Source: Novosphingobium olei (lineage in GTDB: Bacteria > Pseudomonadota > Alphaproteobacteria > Sphingomonadales > Sphingomonadaceae). Taken from it: 64,000 nt of DNA. The stretch is from NCBI RefSeq assembly GCF_012927405.1, contig NZ_JABBGM010000008.1:1-64000 (forward strand), in the 5' to 3' direction. Numbering within the stretch: position 1 is the first letter of the stretch; each line of letters begins with the position of its first letter. Under the pieces are notes generated by a model. That model had not been told where the DNA came from and did no database searches. It saw only the letters and a list, made by a program, of their open reading frames with translations. The position numbers and the translations under genes were made by a program. Shown one piece after another: positions 16,639 to 25,461 of the stretch.

Positions 16639-17163
16639 TCAGGCGGCGGCGGCGACGCGTGCGGCGCGGCTCGCCATGATCCGGGCACCGATGAAGAAGA
16701 TGCCGCCGAAATAGAGCGCCGAAAGCGCGATCGAGGCGAAGACGTTGGCGAAATTCTCGCCCGCCTGGATGAGCGGGGCGTTCATCACCGTGACGAACAG
16801 CATGTAGCTGGCGTTGAAGAATAACGGCAGGCGCTGGGCGATGACCATGAACAGCGCGACGATGATGATGCCGAGCGCCAGCAGCACGAGGCCGGTGTTG
16901 CCGGTGACGGTGCCGAACTGGACGAGGTAGCTGGTGGCGGTGCCGCACAGCGCACCGATCACGGCGGCGGGCAGCTTCTTGAGATCGCTCATGTCGACGC
17001 TCGACCAGAACCACAGCAGGGTGAAGCCGGCATAGAGCGGCTGCAGGTGCAGCGCGGTGCCCAGCGCGATGAAGCCGGCGAGCAGGACGACCGCGGCAAA
17101 GGTGATGGCGGCAGCGATGGCGGTCGACGGTGGTGGCGTCGCCGGGTGGGAATCAGCAGACAT
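16639..17163 (-). CDS. Hypothetical inner-membrane protein
   Basis: A 174-residue membrane protein with ribosome site AAGGAGAGG before ATG 17163. It has about five hydrophobic segments (AAITFAAVVLLAGFIALGTA, YAGFTLLWFWSS, LPAAVIGALCGTATSYLVQF, TGLVLLALGIIIVALFMVIA, LYFGGIFFIGARIM). The N-terminus is a short Pro-rich tail. I do not recognise the family, and no conserved catalytic residues are visible. It is followed by its own terminator. Confidence 0.7.
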   Translation of the reverse strand: MSADSHPATPPPSTAIAAAITFAAVVLLAGFIALGTALHLQPLYAGFTLLWFWSSVDMSDLKKLPAAVIGALCGTATSYLVQFGTVTGNTGLVLLALGIIIVALFMVIAQRLPLFFNASYMLFVTVMNAPLIQAGENFANVFASIALSALYFGGIFFIGARIMASRAARVAAAA

Positions 17164-17308
17164 GGACCTCTCCTTGATGCGCCTGGTTCGAGCCGGCGTC
17201 TGTGCGGCATTGGGACACGGTCGCGCCTGCCTGTCAATCACTTGAGTAAGTAAACCAGCGCCATCCGTCGCGGATTTGAACCTTGCCGCCCAGATGCTAG
17301 GAGCGCGC

Positions 17309-18445
17309 ATGCCCGCGATACTCGAACCGTTTCACGCCATTTCGATCTCCACCATCGCCCACCGGCTGAAGGCCGAAGGGCGCGAGGTGATTCACATGGA
17401 ATTCGGCCAGCCTTCGACCGGCGCACCGGCGGCGGCCATTGCTGCCGCGCACCGCGTGCTCGACGTCGATCCGATGGGCTATTGGCAGAGCGATGCGCTG
17501 AAGGCGCGGATCGCGCGGCACTATGCCGAGACGTGCGGCGCGACGGTCGCCCCTGAACAGGTGATCCTGACCAATGGCGCATCGCCCGCGCTGGTCATGG
17601 CGCTGTCGCTGCTGTTCGATCCGGGGGCGCGGGTGGCCATCGCGCGGCCGGGCTATGTTGCCTATCGCAACAACCTGCACGCGCTGTTCATGGAGCCGGT
17701 GGAGCTGCCTTGCGGCCCGGACGAACGCTACCAGATCACCGCCGCCGCGCTCGAAGCGCTGGATCCGGCGCCCGACGGGGTGATCCTGGCGAGCCCCGCC
17801 AACCCGACCGGCACGGTGATCGAGGCCGACGAGCTTGGCCGCATCCTGGCCGTGTGCAAGGCGCGGGGCATCCGCGTGGTATCGGACGAGATCTATCACG
17901 GCATCACCTATGGCGAGCCGGCGCTGTCGGTGGCCGCGCTCGATCCCGAGGCGCTGATCGTCAACAGCTTCTCCAAGTATTTCAGCATGGCGGGCTGGCG
18001 GCTGGGCTGGCTGATCGTGCCGCCGGCATTGATCACGCAGGCCATGGCGCGGATGGGCAACCTGTTCCTGACGCCGCCATCGCTGGCACAGCACGCCGGG
18101 CTGGTGGCATTCGACTGCCGCGACGAGCTGGAAGGCCACGTGGCGACCTATGCGCGCAATCGCGACCTGCTGCTGGCGGCGCTGCCCGAGCTTGGCCTCA
18201 AGCGCATCGCGCCGCCGGACGGGGCGTTCTACATCTGGGCGGACATCGGCCACCTGACCGACGACAGCCTGGCCTTCTGCGAGAAGCTGCTGCGCGATAC
18301 CGGCGTGTGCACCGCGCCGGGGATCGACTTCGATCCCGTGGAAGGCCGCCGCTTCTTCCGGATGAGCTTTGCCGTTTCGACCCCGCTGATCGAGGAGGCC
18401 ATCGCGCGGATGAAGCCCTGGTTTGCCGCCTTCAAGAAGGATTGA
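17309..18445 (+). CDS. Class I/II PLP-dependent aminotransferase
   Basis: A 378-residue fold-type I aminotransferase. Start ATG 17309 has TAGGAG five bases upstream; a TTG further up is less likely. Key motifs: LTNGASPALVMALSLLFDPG, the ASPANPTGTV cofactor loop with Asn, SDEIYHGITY with Asp and Tyr, and the Schiff-base lysine in NSFSKYFSMAGWRLGW near residue 223, plus the substrate-binding Arg in RRFFRMSF. It resembles aspartate/aromatic aminotransferases; exact substrate is unclear. It is followed by an oxidoreductase gene on the same strand. Confidence 0.9.
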   Translation: MPAILEPFHAISISTIAHRLKAEGREVIHMEFGQPSTGAPAAAIAAAHRVLDVDPMGYWQSDALKARIARHYAETCGATVAPEQVILTNGASPALVMALSLLFDPGARVAIARPGYVAYRNNLHALFMEPVELPCGPDERYQITAAALEALDPAPDGVILASPANPTGTVIEADELGRILAVCKARGIRVVSDEIYHGITYGEPALSVAALDPEALIVNSFSKYFSMAGWRLGWLIVPPALITQAMARMGNLFLTPPSLAQHAGLVAFDCRDELEGHVATYARNRDLLLAALPELGLKRIAPPDGAFYIWADIGHLTDDSLAFCEKLLRDTGVCTAPGIDFDPVEGRRFFRMSFAVSTPLIEEAIARMKPWFAAFKKD

Positions 18446-18522
18446 TCCGGCCGGGGTGCTGTAACGCGCGGGATGCACCCCATGTGGTGGAACGTTCGGC
18501 CCTTTCCGGGAGTTTGCCGCGA

Positions 18523-19632
18523 ATGTCCAAGCCCAAGCTGTTCGAGCCCATCACCATTGACGGGCTGACGCTCGCCAACCGTATCGTCATTGCGCCCATG
18601 TGCCAGTATTCGGCCGAAGACGGGCGGATGACCGACTGGCACGCGATTCACCTTGGCAGCCTTGCCCTGTCCGGCGCGGGGCTGCTGACCATCGAGGCGA
18701 CGGCCGTGCTGCCCGAAGGGCGCATCAGCAATGCCGACGTCGGGTTGTGGGACGACGATACCGAGGCCGCGATGGCCCGCGTGCTGGAAACGGTGCGCCG
18801 CCATTCGCCCATGCCGATCGCCATCCAGCTGGCCCACGCCGGGCGCAAGGCTTCCACCGCGCGGCCATGGGACGGCGGCAAGCAGATCGCGCCCGATGCC
18901 CCCAATGGCTGGCAGACGGTGGCCCCCTCGGGCGTCCCGTATACGCCGGGCGACCATGCACCGGTGGCGCTCGATTCGGCCGGGCTCGCCGAAATCCGCG
19001 ATGCCTTTGCCGCCTCGGCCCGTCGCGCGGCGCGGCTGGGGATCGATGCGATCCAGATCCATGCCGCGCACGGCTATCTGCTCCACCAGTTCCTCTCGCC
19101 CATTTCGAACCAGCGGACCGACGAATATGGCGGCAGCCTGGAAAACCGCATGCGCTTCCCGCTGGAAGTGTTCGATGCGGTGCGGGCAGCCTTTCCCAAG
19201 GAGCGCCCGGTCAGCGTGCGCGTATCGGGCAGCGACTGGGTCGATGGCGGATGGGACGAAGCGCAGACGGTGGCCTTCGCCCGCGCACTGGAAGAACGTG
19301 GCGCTTCGGCGATCCACGTTTCGAGCGGGGGGCTCGATCCGGCGCAGGCGATCCCGGTAGGCCCCAGTTACCAGGTGCCGCTGGCGCGGGCGGTGAAGCA
19401 GGCGGTCTCGATCCCGGTCGTCGCCGTGGGCCTGATCACCGAAGCGCAGCAGGCCGAAGCGATCGTCGCGACGGGCGATGCCGATCTCGTCGCGGTGGCG
19501 CGGACGATCCTCTACGATCCGCACTGGCCATGGCACGTGGCGGCAGAGCTGGGCGCGCAGGTTTCGGCGCCCAGCCAGTACCTGCGCAGCCAGCCCCGGC
19601 AGTATCGCGACCTGCTGCAGCCTTACGCCTGA
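18523..19632 (+). CDS. Old Yellow Enzyme family NADH:flavin oxidoreductase (YqjM-like)
   Basis: A 369-residue FMN-binding TIM barrel. Motifs include APMCQYSAEDG (with the Cys typical of the YqjM thermostable subclass), QLAHAGRKAS, HAAHGYLLHQFLSPISN with the His-x-x-Tyr region, RTDEYGGSLENRMRF, and VAVGLITEAQQA with GDADLVAVAR for FMN phosphate binding. These enzymes reduce activated alkenes with NAD(P)H. It lies 77 bases after the aminotransferase gene; a shared function is not evident. Confidence 0.92.
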   Translation: MSKPKLFEPITIDGLTLANRIVIAPMCQYSAEDGRMTDWHAIHLGSLALSGAGLLTIEATAVLPEGRISNADVGLWDDDTEAAMARVLETVRRHSPMPIAIQLAHAGRKASTARPWDGGKQIAPDAPNGWQTVAPSGVPYTPGDHAPVALDSAGLAEIRDAFAASARRAARLGIDAIQIHAAHGYLLHQFLSPISNQRTDEYGGSLENRMRFPLEVFDAVRAAFPKERPVSVRVSGSDWVDGGWDEAQTVAFARALEERGASAIHVSSGGLDPAQAIPVGPSYQVPLARAVKQAVSIPVVAVGLITEAQQAEAIVATGDADLVAVARTILYDPHWPWHVAAELGAQVSAPSQYLRSQPRQYRDLLQPYA

Positions 19633-19636
19633 CGCG

Positions 19637-19674
19637 AAAAGGGCGGCGCCTCCCGGGGGAGGTACCGCCCTTGA
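19637..19674. terminator. Bidirectional intrinsic terminator
   Basis: AAGGGCGG (19639-19646) pairs with CCGCCCTT (19665-19672), and CCTCCC inside pairs with GGGAGG. On the minus strand the stem is followed by TTTTCG, which suits the autotransporter gene that ends at 19698; the oxidoreductase gene ends at 19632 on the other side. Confidence 0.7.
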
Positions 19675-19697
19675 CGCGACCCTTGGGGGCTTTTCGG

Positions 19698-22600
19698 TTA
19701 CATCGCGATGCTGAACGAGGCGCGGGCCGAATAGGCCATGCCGCCGCCCTGGATCTTCTCGGCGCCGCCCGACAGCTTCCAGGTGTAGTCGAGCCCACCC
19801 TGGAGGATGCTGAGCGAGCCGACCCAGGCCGACTTCAGGTTTTCGGGCGTCAGCGTGTAGCTGTCGCCGGTGACGGTTTCGGCGGTGAGCTTGCCCAGTT
19901 CGCCAGCGAGGTGGCTGCGGCGGCCGCCTTCCAGCTCGACAGTGAACGGGCGACCTTCATAGCTCGACGCACCCGCGCTCCACGATGCGACCAGCGTGGT
20001 GTTGGCGTTGACCACACTCGAATTGCGGCCCGCGACGATGAGCGCCATCGCTTCGCTGCCGGTCTCGGTGTAATTGTTTTCGTGCAGGCGGTAGTACTCG
20101 ATCGTCGCCTTGGGCTTGAGCGCGAAGCCGCTGCCGACGTCGAACTTGTACGATGCGCCGCCGCTGGCCGAGGCGAGCCAGCCCTTCCAGTCGCCGCTGG
20201 TGCTGTAGCTGAAATCGGTGCCCGAGGTCGTGCCGGTGAAGTCGCGGGTGGCCTTGAAGCTGTTCTTGGCGATGCTGCCGCGGGCAAAGGCGTAGAACGG
20301 GCCCTTGGCGAGGCGCCAGAACAGGCCGAGTTCGTAGCTGGTGCCCTTGACCGTCTGGTAATCGCCGGTCTTGGCATTCCCCGAGAAATACAGGAACGAT
20401 GCACCGACATTGCCGAAGCCCAGATGGCGTTCGAGACCGAGCGAGATGCCGAAGCCGTCGGTCTTGAAGCCCGATCCGGTGGCGTCTGCCTGGCGGGTGC
20501 CGCGGTAGTAGATCGGTTCGAGCCAGCCGCCGAAGTCGCTGATCGTGAAGATCGAGGAATCATCGGTGACGTGCTGCGCGCCAAGGCGCGAGGCGCGGGT
20601 GACGAGATCGAAGGCACCGCCGTTGAACACCGGCAGCAGCTGCGCGAACTGGCTCTTGAGCGCATCGACGTCGGACACTTCGAGCAGGCTTGCCTGCAAT
20701 GCGGAGTATTCCACGGCAGTATTGAGGATCGCGCCATAGGCGGAGGCCTGCGCGGCATTGAGGCCGAGCTGGTCTGCGGTCTTGCGCGAGATGGTCAGCA
20801 GCAGGTCATTGTTCTGCTGCGTCAACGTGCCGTTGTAGAGCACGGGCAGATCAAGTGCCGAGCTGGCGATGTTACTGGCCCCGGTAAGCGTGCCTGCGCT
20901 GAGCACGGTGTAAGTGCCTTCAGCCTCGGCAAGCGAGGAGACCGTGGCCGAAACCTTGGCGCCGCTGGCAAACGTCGCGGTGTCGGTCACGAGCTTCGAG
21001 CTGGTGCCGGTATCGCCATCGACATAGACGCGCAGAATGCCGTTCGCGCCGACGTTCAGCGCGTGGATCGTGGTGGTGCCGGTGGCGTTGGCGCCGAACG
21101 TGCCGCTGTTGACGTTCACCGTCAGCTGCGAACCGCCGGTGACCGAACCCAGCCAGCGCGCGCCGTCCGACAAAGTGGCGGTGACGAGCTGGTCGTTGGC
21201 AACGAGGTTGCCGGTAAAGCGTGAATTGCCGACCATCGTCAGCGTGCCGGTGCCGGTGCCGAAGTCGATGTTGCCGATCCACTTGGAATCGTCAGCCAGC
21301 TTTACCGTGTCGTTGCCTGCGCCGAGGTAGGCGTTGCCCGTCACCTTGCCACTTTCGATGTCCAGCGTGTCGTTGCCGGAGCCGGTATAGATGTTGCCGG
21401 TGATCGTGGTGTAGACGGTCGCGGTGTCGACGTTGTAGCCGCTCGCAGCCTTGTCCGTGGTCTGGCTGGCGGCATCCGTCGAGTTGAGCGACTGGGTGAT
21501 CGTCACGCCCGAGGTGTTGGCCGAAAGGTCGATCGCGGCGAGCTTGTCCTCGCTCGATCCGGTGACGGTGATGTCGCCGGTGTTCTTGATCGTCGACAGC
21601 GTGCCCGACAGATCGCGGATGGCGTAGGATTCGCCGATGCCCGGTGAGCTGATCACCGCCTTGATCGTGCCGTCGTTGGTCAGGCTGGTGACCGTCGAGC
21701 CCGAATTGATCAGCAGCGCGATGGCCGAGGAATCGACCGTGGTCGCGGTGATCGAGCCGCTGACGCCGATGCCGTTGGTCAGGGTCACGTTGCCACCCTG
21801 GCCGCCGATGACCACGCCGCGCGCGTTGGTCGAGGAATAGTACGAGGACGCCGCGACCGACCCGTCGATGGCGAGCGAGAACGTGCCAAGGTTCGCTGCG
21901 ACGCCGCCGATGGTCGTGTCGCTGGTGCCGCCGATCAGCAGGGCCGGGCTGTTGCCATAGGAGATGATCGAGCCGCTGGTCTGGTCGGTCGACGAGGTGC
22001 TGGCCGGCGCATAGACCCAGATGCCGCCCGCGACGTTGCCGCTGACTTCCACCGCCGCGACGCCGCTCTGCAGCGCGCTGCGCGACAGGGTGAGCGTGGA
22101 GCCGCCGTCGGTGGTCAGGCTGGTCGACTGGCGCAGCGTGCCGTTGATCTTGAGCAAGCCGCCGACGTCGCCGGCAACATCGAGCACTTGCGCGCCCTGG
22201 CCCACGACCGAGATCGTGCCGCCGACCGACAGGTTGCCGGTGACCGCCGCAGTGCGAATGCCGACGCTGTCGTCGCCGACGATGGTGATGGTGCCGGTGT
22301 GGGTCAGGCTGCCGTTCAGCGTCGAATCCACGGCGATGCCCGCCGAATCGAGGCCATCGACCGTGATCGTGCCGCTGCTGCTGATTGAGCCGGTGAGCGT
22401 GCCGCCCGAGGCGACGTGGATGCCATAGCGGTTCGAGACGGTGGCCAGCGGCCCGTCGGCGATGCTGTTGCTGTCCGCATCTGGCACCGAATAGGTCTGG
22501 GTGACGGTGATCGTGCCGCTGTTGTCGATCGTGGTCGAAACCGGCGCGATGAAGATGCCGGTGGCGTTGTCGACGGTGCCGGCGGTGATCGTGCCGCCGC

Positions 22601-22853
22601 TGGAGACGGTGACGGTGTTGGCCGAATCGACCGTGGCCGCAGCGCCGCTCGCAACCTTCAGGTTGCCACCGCTGGCGACCGTGATGTTGCCGGCGGTGGA
22701 GGTGGCCAGCGGGGTGGTGGAGGTGCTCGAAACAGTGGTGTCGGCCATCGCCGGGGCGGCTGCCGCCAGGCCTGCAGGAACCAGCGCGGCGGCGATCATC
22801 GCGCGCGCGGCGGTCGAGGAGAGGAAACAGTCGTGACGAAGGCGCTGCATCAT
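19698..22853 (-). CDS. Autotransporter (type V secretion) outer membrane protein
   Basis: A 1051-residue autotransporter. An N-terminal signal peptide is cleaved near AAPAMADT (residue 38). Residues 40 to about 700 are a Ser/Thr/Gly-rich passenger with repeated strands of GTITV, SGTITVDG and NDTLDIESG type, a predicted parallel beta-helix. Residues about 760-1051 form the translocator barrel (FGGWLEPIYYRGTRQ, WLASASGGASYKFDV) ending in ARASFSIAM. The passenger composition is low in charged residues, as in surface adhesins. It is divergent from an ECF sigma factor gene, which may control it. Confidence 0.9.
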   Translation of the reverse strand: MMQRLRHDCFLSSTAARAMIAAALVPAGLAAAAPAMADTTVSSTSTTPLATSTAGNITVASGGNLKVASGAAATVDSANTVTVSSGGTITAGTVDNATGIFIAPVSTTIDNSGTITVTQTYSVPDADSNSIADGPLATVSNRYGIHVASGGTLTGSISSSGTITVDGLDSAGIAVDSTLNGSLTHTGTITIVGDDSVGIRTAAVTGNLSVGGTISVVGQGAQVLDVAGDVGGLLKINGTLRQSTSLTTDGGSTLTLSRSALQSGVAAVEVSGNVAGGIWVYAPASTSSTDQTSGSIISYGNSPALLIGGTSDTTIGGVAANLGTFSLAIDGSVAASSYYSSTNARGVVIGGQGGNVTLTNGIGVSGSITATTVDSSAIALLINSGSTVTSLTNDGTIKAVISSPGIGESYAIRDLSGTLSTIKNTGDITVTGSSEDKLAAIDLSANTSGVTITQSLNSTDAASQTTDKAASGYNVDTATVYTTITGNIYTGSGNDTLDIESGKVTGNAYLGAGNDTVKLADDSKWIGNIDFGTGTGTLTMVGNSRFTGNLVANDQLVTATLSDGARWLGSVTGGSQLTVNVNSGTFGANATGTTTIHALNVGANGILRVYVDGDTGTSSKLVTDTATFASGAKVSATVSSLAEAEGTYTVLSAGTLTGASNIASSALDLPVLYNGTLTQQNNDLLLTISRKTADQLGLNAAQASAYGAILNTAVEYSALQASLLEVSDVDALKSQFAQLLPVFNGGAFDLVTRASRLGAQHVTDDSSIFTISDFGGWLEPIYYRGTRQADATGSGFKTDGFGISLGLERHLGFGNVGASFLYFSGNAKTGDYQTVKGTSYELGLFWRLAKGPFYAFARGSIAKNSFKATRDFTGTTSGTDFSYSTSGDWKGWLASASGGASYKFDVGSGFALKPKATIEYYRLHENNYTETGSEAMALIVAGRNSSVVNANTTLVASWSAGASSYEGRPFTVELEGGRRSHLAGELGKLTAETVTGDSYTLTPENLKSAWVGSLSILQGGLDYTWKLSGGAEKIQGGGMAYSARASFSIAM

Positions 22854-23176
22854 TTATCCATCCGAAGAAGAGCCTGCGCACTGGTCTGGAGACGGGTGCG
22901 CAGGCCCAGTTGTTTCGTCAGCGCACCCCGCGGGGACTTTGCGAAGTGCGCAAAACAAGAGGTGGAAGCCGCACGGCTGGTCCGGGGGCGGTGCCGCACG
23001 ACTTCCGCATGCCACAACGTGGCGGCCACATGGCCCCCTTCGACGACCCTGCAAAAAAATTGCGGGGGCCTGACTGCTTCGTAAATTTTCGGTTCAGGCG
23101 CCAAGGGCCAGCAAGCCTTCAAGCAAGGGGACTGCTACGGAGATTCCCTCATGCGCCACTGCCAGAGAACCGCTGC
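22854..23176. other. Divergent regulatory region
   Basis: A 323-base stretch between the autotransporter start and the sigma factor start. It should contain both promoters. It has an A-rich run near 23055 and an AT-rich CGTAAATTTTCGG at about 23082-23094, but I see no reliable -35/-10 pair and no ECF-type GGAAC/CGTT pair. Confidence 0.4.
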
Positions 23177-23881
23177 ATGATGCTTCACGGCGATATCCAG
23201 CGCCACGCTGACCTGGTCGGCGAAGGCCTGTTCCCGACTGATGGCCCGGCGCCGCCACCCACCGGCGCTTCGCCCAAGAACGAACAGCGGCCGGCTGGCC
23301 CGCGAGCCGAGCTTGACGATACCGCGCTGATGACCCGCGTGGCCGATGGCGATGCCGCCGCCTTCGCGCTGATCGTCGATCGGCACGCGAGCACGCTCTA
23401 TCGTGTCGCGATCCGCATGCTGGGCGATCCGCAGGAATCCGAGGATGTCGTCCAGGAGGCCTTCGCCCGGGTGTGGCAGCAGGCGCCGCGCTGGCAGCCG
23501 AGCGGGGCTGGGTTGGTCGGCTGGCTTCATCGGGTGACGATGAACCTGTGCTTCGATCGGAAGCGCCGCTTCCGCGTGGTGCTGACGCCCGAGCTTCCCG
23601 AACAGGTCGACACCAGCCCGCTCGCCGACGAGGCGATGGTTGCCCAGCAGGCGCGCAGCGAGGTCGCGCAGATTCTGGCGGGCCTGCCCGAACGCTATCG
23701 CGCGGCGCTGGTTCTGTGTTATTACGAAGGCATGTCGAACGCGCTTGCCGCCGAAGTCCTGGAGCTGAATATCAAGGCCATGGAGTCGCTGCTTTTCCGT
23801 GCGCGTCGGCACATGCGCGACCTTCTCGAGAAGCGCGACGTGCGTTGCGTCGATCTCGTTTCGGCGGGCCACGCCGCGTGA
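23177..23881 (+). CDS. ECF RNA polymerase sigma factor
   Basis: A 234-residue sigma-70 family protein starting at ATG 23177 (or the next codon, 23180). Residues about 50-120 form region 2 (LMTRVADGDAAAFALIVDRH, GDPQESEDVVQEAFARVWQQ, FDRKRR); residues about 165-220 form region 4 (LAGLPERYRAALVLCYYEG, LNIKAMESLLFRARRHMRDL). A roughly 45-residue disordered Pro-rich N-terminus precedes it. Its stop overlaps the next gene (GTGA), so it is translated with a membrane-anchored partner that may be its anti-sigma factor. Confidence 0.9.
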   Translation: MMLHGDIQRHADLVGEGLFPTDGPAPPPTGASPKNEQRPAGPRAELDDTALMTRVADGDAAAFALIVDRHASTLYRVAIRMLGDPQESEDVVQEAFARVWQQAPRWQPSGAGLVGWLHRVTMNLCFDRKRRFRVVLTPELPEQVDTSPLADEAMVAQQARSEVAQILAGLPERYRAALVLCYYEGMSNALAAEVLELNIKAMESLLFRARRHMRDLLEKRDVRCVDLVSAGHAA

Positions 23882-24696
23882 AGCGCACCCCGCCATCTTC
23901 ACCACAGCTTGCCGAAGCCGGACTGGACCGGGCGCTTGACTTGCTTGGAACACCCGCCGTGCCAGCCGGACTTGCCGCGCGGATCACTGCCGAAGTCGTG
24001 CGCTTGCCGCAGCTGCCCGCTGAACCCGTTGCCGTGCTGCGGCCACGCGAAGCGCTGCCGCCGCTGCGCCCGTCGGCCGAGGTGACGCCAAGGCGCGCCC
24101 CGGCGCGACGCGTGGCGCGTTGGCAGATCGGCGTGGGCGCCGCGCTGGCCGCAAGCCTTGCCGCGATCGCGCTGGTCGGGCTGCCCAATCCGCAGGCAGA
24201 CGCAGGCGTCAATGCAGACGTTGACGTCGCCGATTCATCGCAGGTCGCGGCCGCGCCGATCGCGGGTGCGCCGGTTACGGTCGCCCCGGCGCAGCAGGTT
24301 ACCCTGGGGGCAGCCGCTCCTGTCCCGACGGCGCGTGGCACCAACCGTCAGGCTGCAACGCCGGCCGGCACCAGCAGCGCGCCCGGCAACGACGCCGCGA
24401 CGCCGGAGACCCCGCTGGCGCCGCTCAAGGAACCAGCCCAGCCATCGGCGCTTGCTTCGGCAGACCCGGCCAAGCCGGTCGGCCCGGTTGCCGGACCCAG
24501 CGCCGAAGGCGCCGCGCCGGCGCTTGGCAGCCGTGGCCAGATGGGCCCGGCCCTGCCGCAGGGCTATGGCTATACCGGCGGTGCGCCGGGCAGCATTCCT
24601 TCGGGCGCGCCGGTCACCATGTCGGGTGGCCCTGGAAGCGCGCCCGCAGGTCCGGGCGGTCCCGGTGGCCCCGGGGGCGGAGCGCATCCGTTCTGA
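23878..24696 (+). CDS. Membrane-anchored partner of the ECF sigma factor (putative anti-sigma)
   Basis: A 272-residue protein with a GTG start at 23878 overlapping the sigma gene stop. Residues 1-80 are cytoplasmic with a helical LAEAGLDRALDLLGTP; residues about 83-100 (WQIGVGAALAASLAAIALVG) are a membrane span, and the rest is a periplasmic Ala/Pro/Gly/Thr-rich region ending in repeated GPGGPGGPGGG. This topology suits an anti-sigma regulator, but no zinc-associated HxxxCxxC motif is present, so the role is inferred from operon position. Confidence 0.7.
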   Translation: MKRTPPSSPQLAEAGLDRALDLLGTPAVPAGLAARITAEVVRLPQLPAEPVAVLRPREALPPLRPSAEVTPRRAPARRVARWQIGVGAALAASLAAIALVGLPNPQADAGVNADVDVADSSQVAAAPIAGAPVTVAPAQQVTLGAAAPVPTARGTNRQAATPAGTSSAPGNDAATPETPLAPLKEPAQPSALASADPAKPVGPVAGPSAEGAAPALGSRGQMGPALPQGYGYTGGAPGSIPSGAPVTMSGGPGSAPAGPGGPGGPGGGAHPF

Positions 24697-24767
24697 AGGA
24701 CCGGGCTGGCGATCTGCGCGTTCCGCGATAAAGTCCCCCGATCGCAACGATCGACAAGGGATGATTC

Positions 24768-25454
24768 ATGAGCGGACGAATATTGCTGGTCGAGGATGAT
24801 CCGAAGATCAGCGACTACGTTGCTCAAGGGTTTTCCGAACAGGGTTTCGCGGTGGATCGCGCGGACAACGGCCGCGATGGCCTGTTCTTGGCCACCGACA
24901 GCCAGTTCGACGTGATCGTGCTCGACAAGATGCTTCCGGCGATGGACGGCCTTGCGGTGCTGCGCGCGCTGCGGGCGGCAGAGGTCGCGACACCGGTGCT
25001 GATGCTATCGGCACAAGGCAGCACCGATGATCGCATCGCCGGGTTGAACGCCGGCGCCGACGATTATCTGGGCAAGCCGTTCTCGTTCGCCGAGCTGCTC
25101 GCCCGGGTGCAGGCGCTGATGCGGCGTGGCGCGCACCAGCAGAAGGTGCAGGAAACCGCGCTGCGCTGCGGCGACCTCGAACTCGACCGGCTGACCCGGC
25201 AGGTCAAGCGTGGCACGCGCAAGATCGCGCTGCAGCCGCGCGAGTTCCGCTTGCTCGAATACCTCATGCTCCACCAAGGCGAGGTGGTGACGCGCACGAT
25301 GCTGCTCGAATCGGTGTGGGACTATCACTTCGATCCAGGCACCAACGTCATCGACGTGCACATCAGCCGCCTGCGCCGCAAGATCGACGATGGCGAGGAA
25401 GTTGGCCTGTTCCATACGGTGCGCGGCGCCGGCTATCGCCTCGCCGCGGATTGA
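24768..25454 (+). CDS. OmpR-family response regulator
   Basis: A 228-residue response regulator. The receiver domain (1-120) has the acidic pair EDDPK, the phosphoacceptor Asp in VIVLDKMLP (about residue 52), and the conserved Lys in GKPFS. The C-terminal winged helix (about 130-225) has LQPREFRLLEYLMLHQGEVV and NVIDVHISRLRRKID. It is coupled with the histidine kinase gene that follows and belongs to the two-component cluster next to the sigma factor operon. Confidence 0.95.
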   Translation: MSGRILLVEDDPKISDYVAQGFSEQGFAVDRADNGRDGLFLATDSQFDVIVLDKMLPAMDGLAVLRALRAAEVATPVLMLSAQGSTDDRIAGLNAGADDYLGKPFSFAELLARVQALMRRGAHQQKVQETALRCGDLELDRLTRQVKRGTRKIALQPREFRLLEYLMLHQGEVVTRTMLLESVWDYHFDPGTNVIDVHISRLRRKIDDGEEVGLFHTVRGAGYRLAAD

Positions 25455-25461
25455 ACCGGTG

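Noticed and set aside
18229..19536. A 435-codon minus-strand frame
   Set aside because: It spans the aminotransferase and Old Yellow Enzyme genes in antisense; both plus-strand genes are certain.
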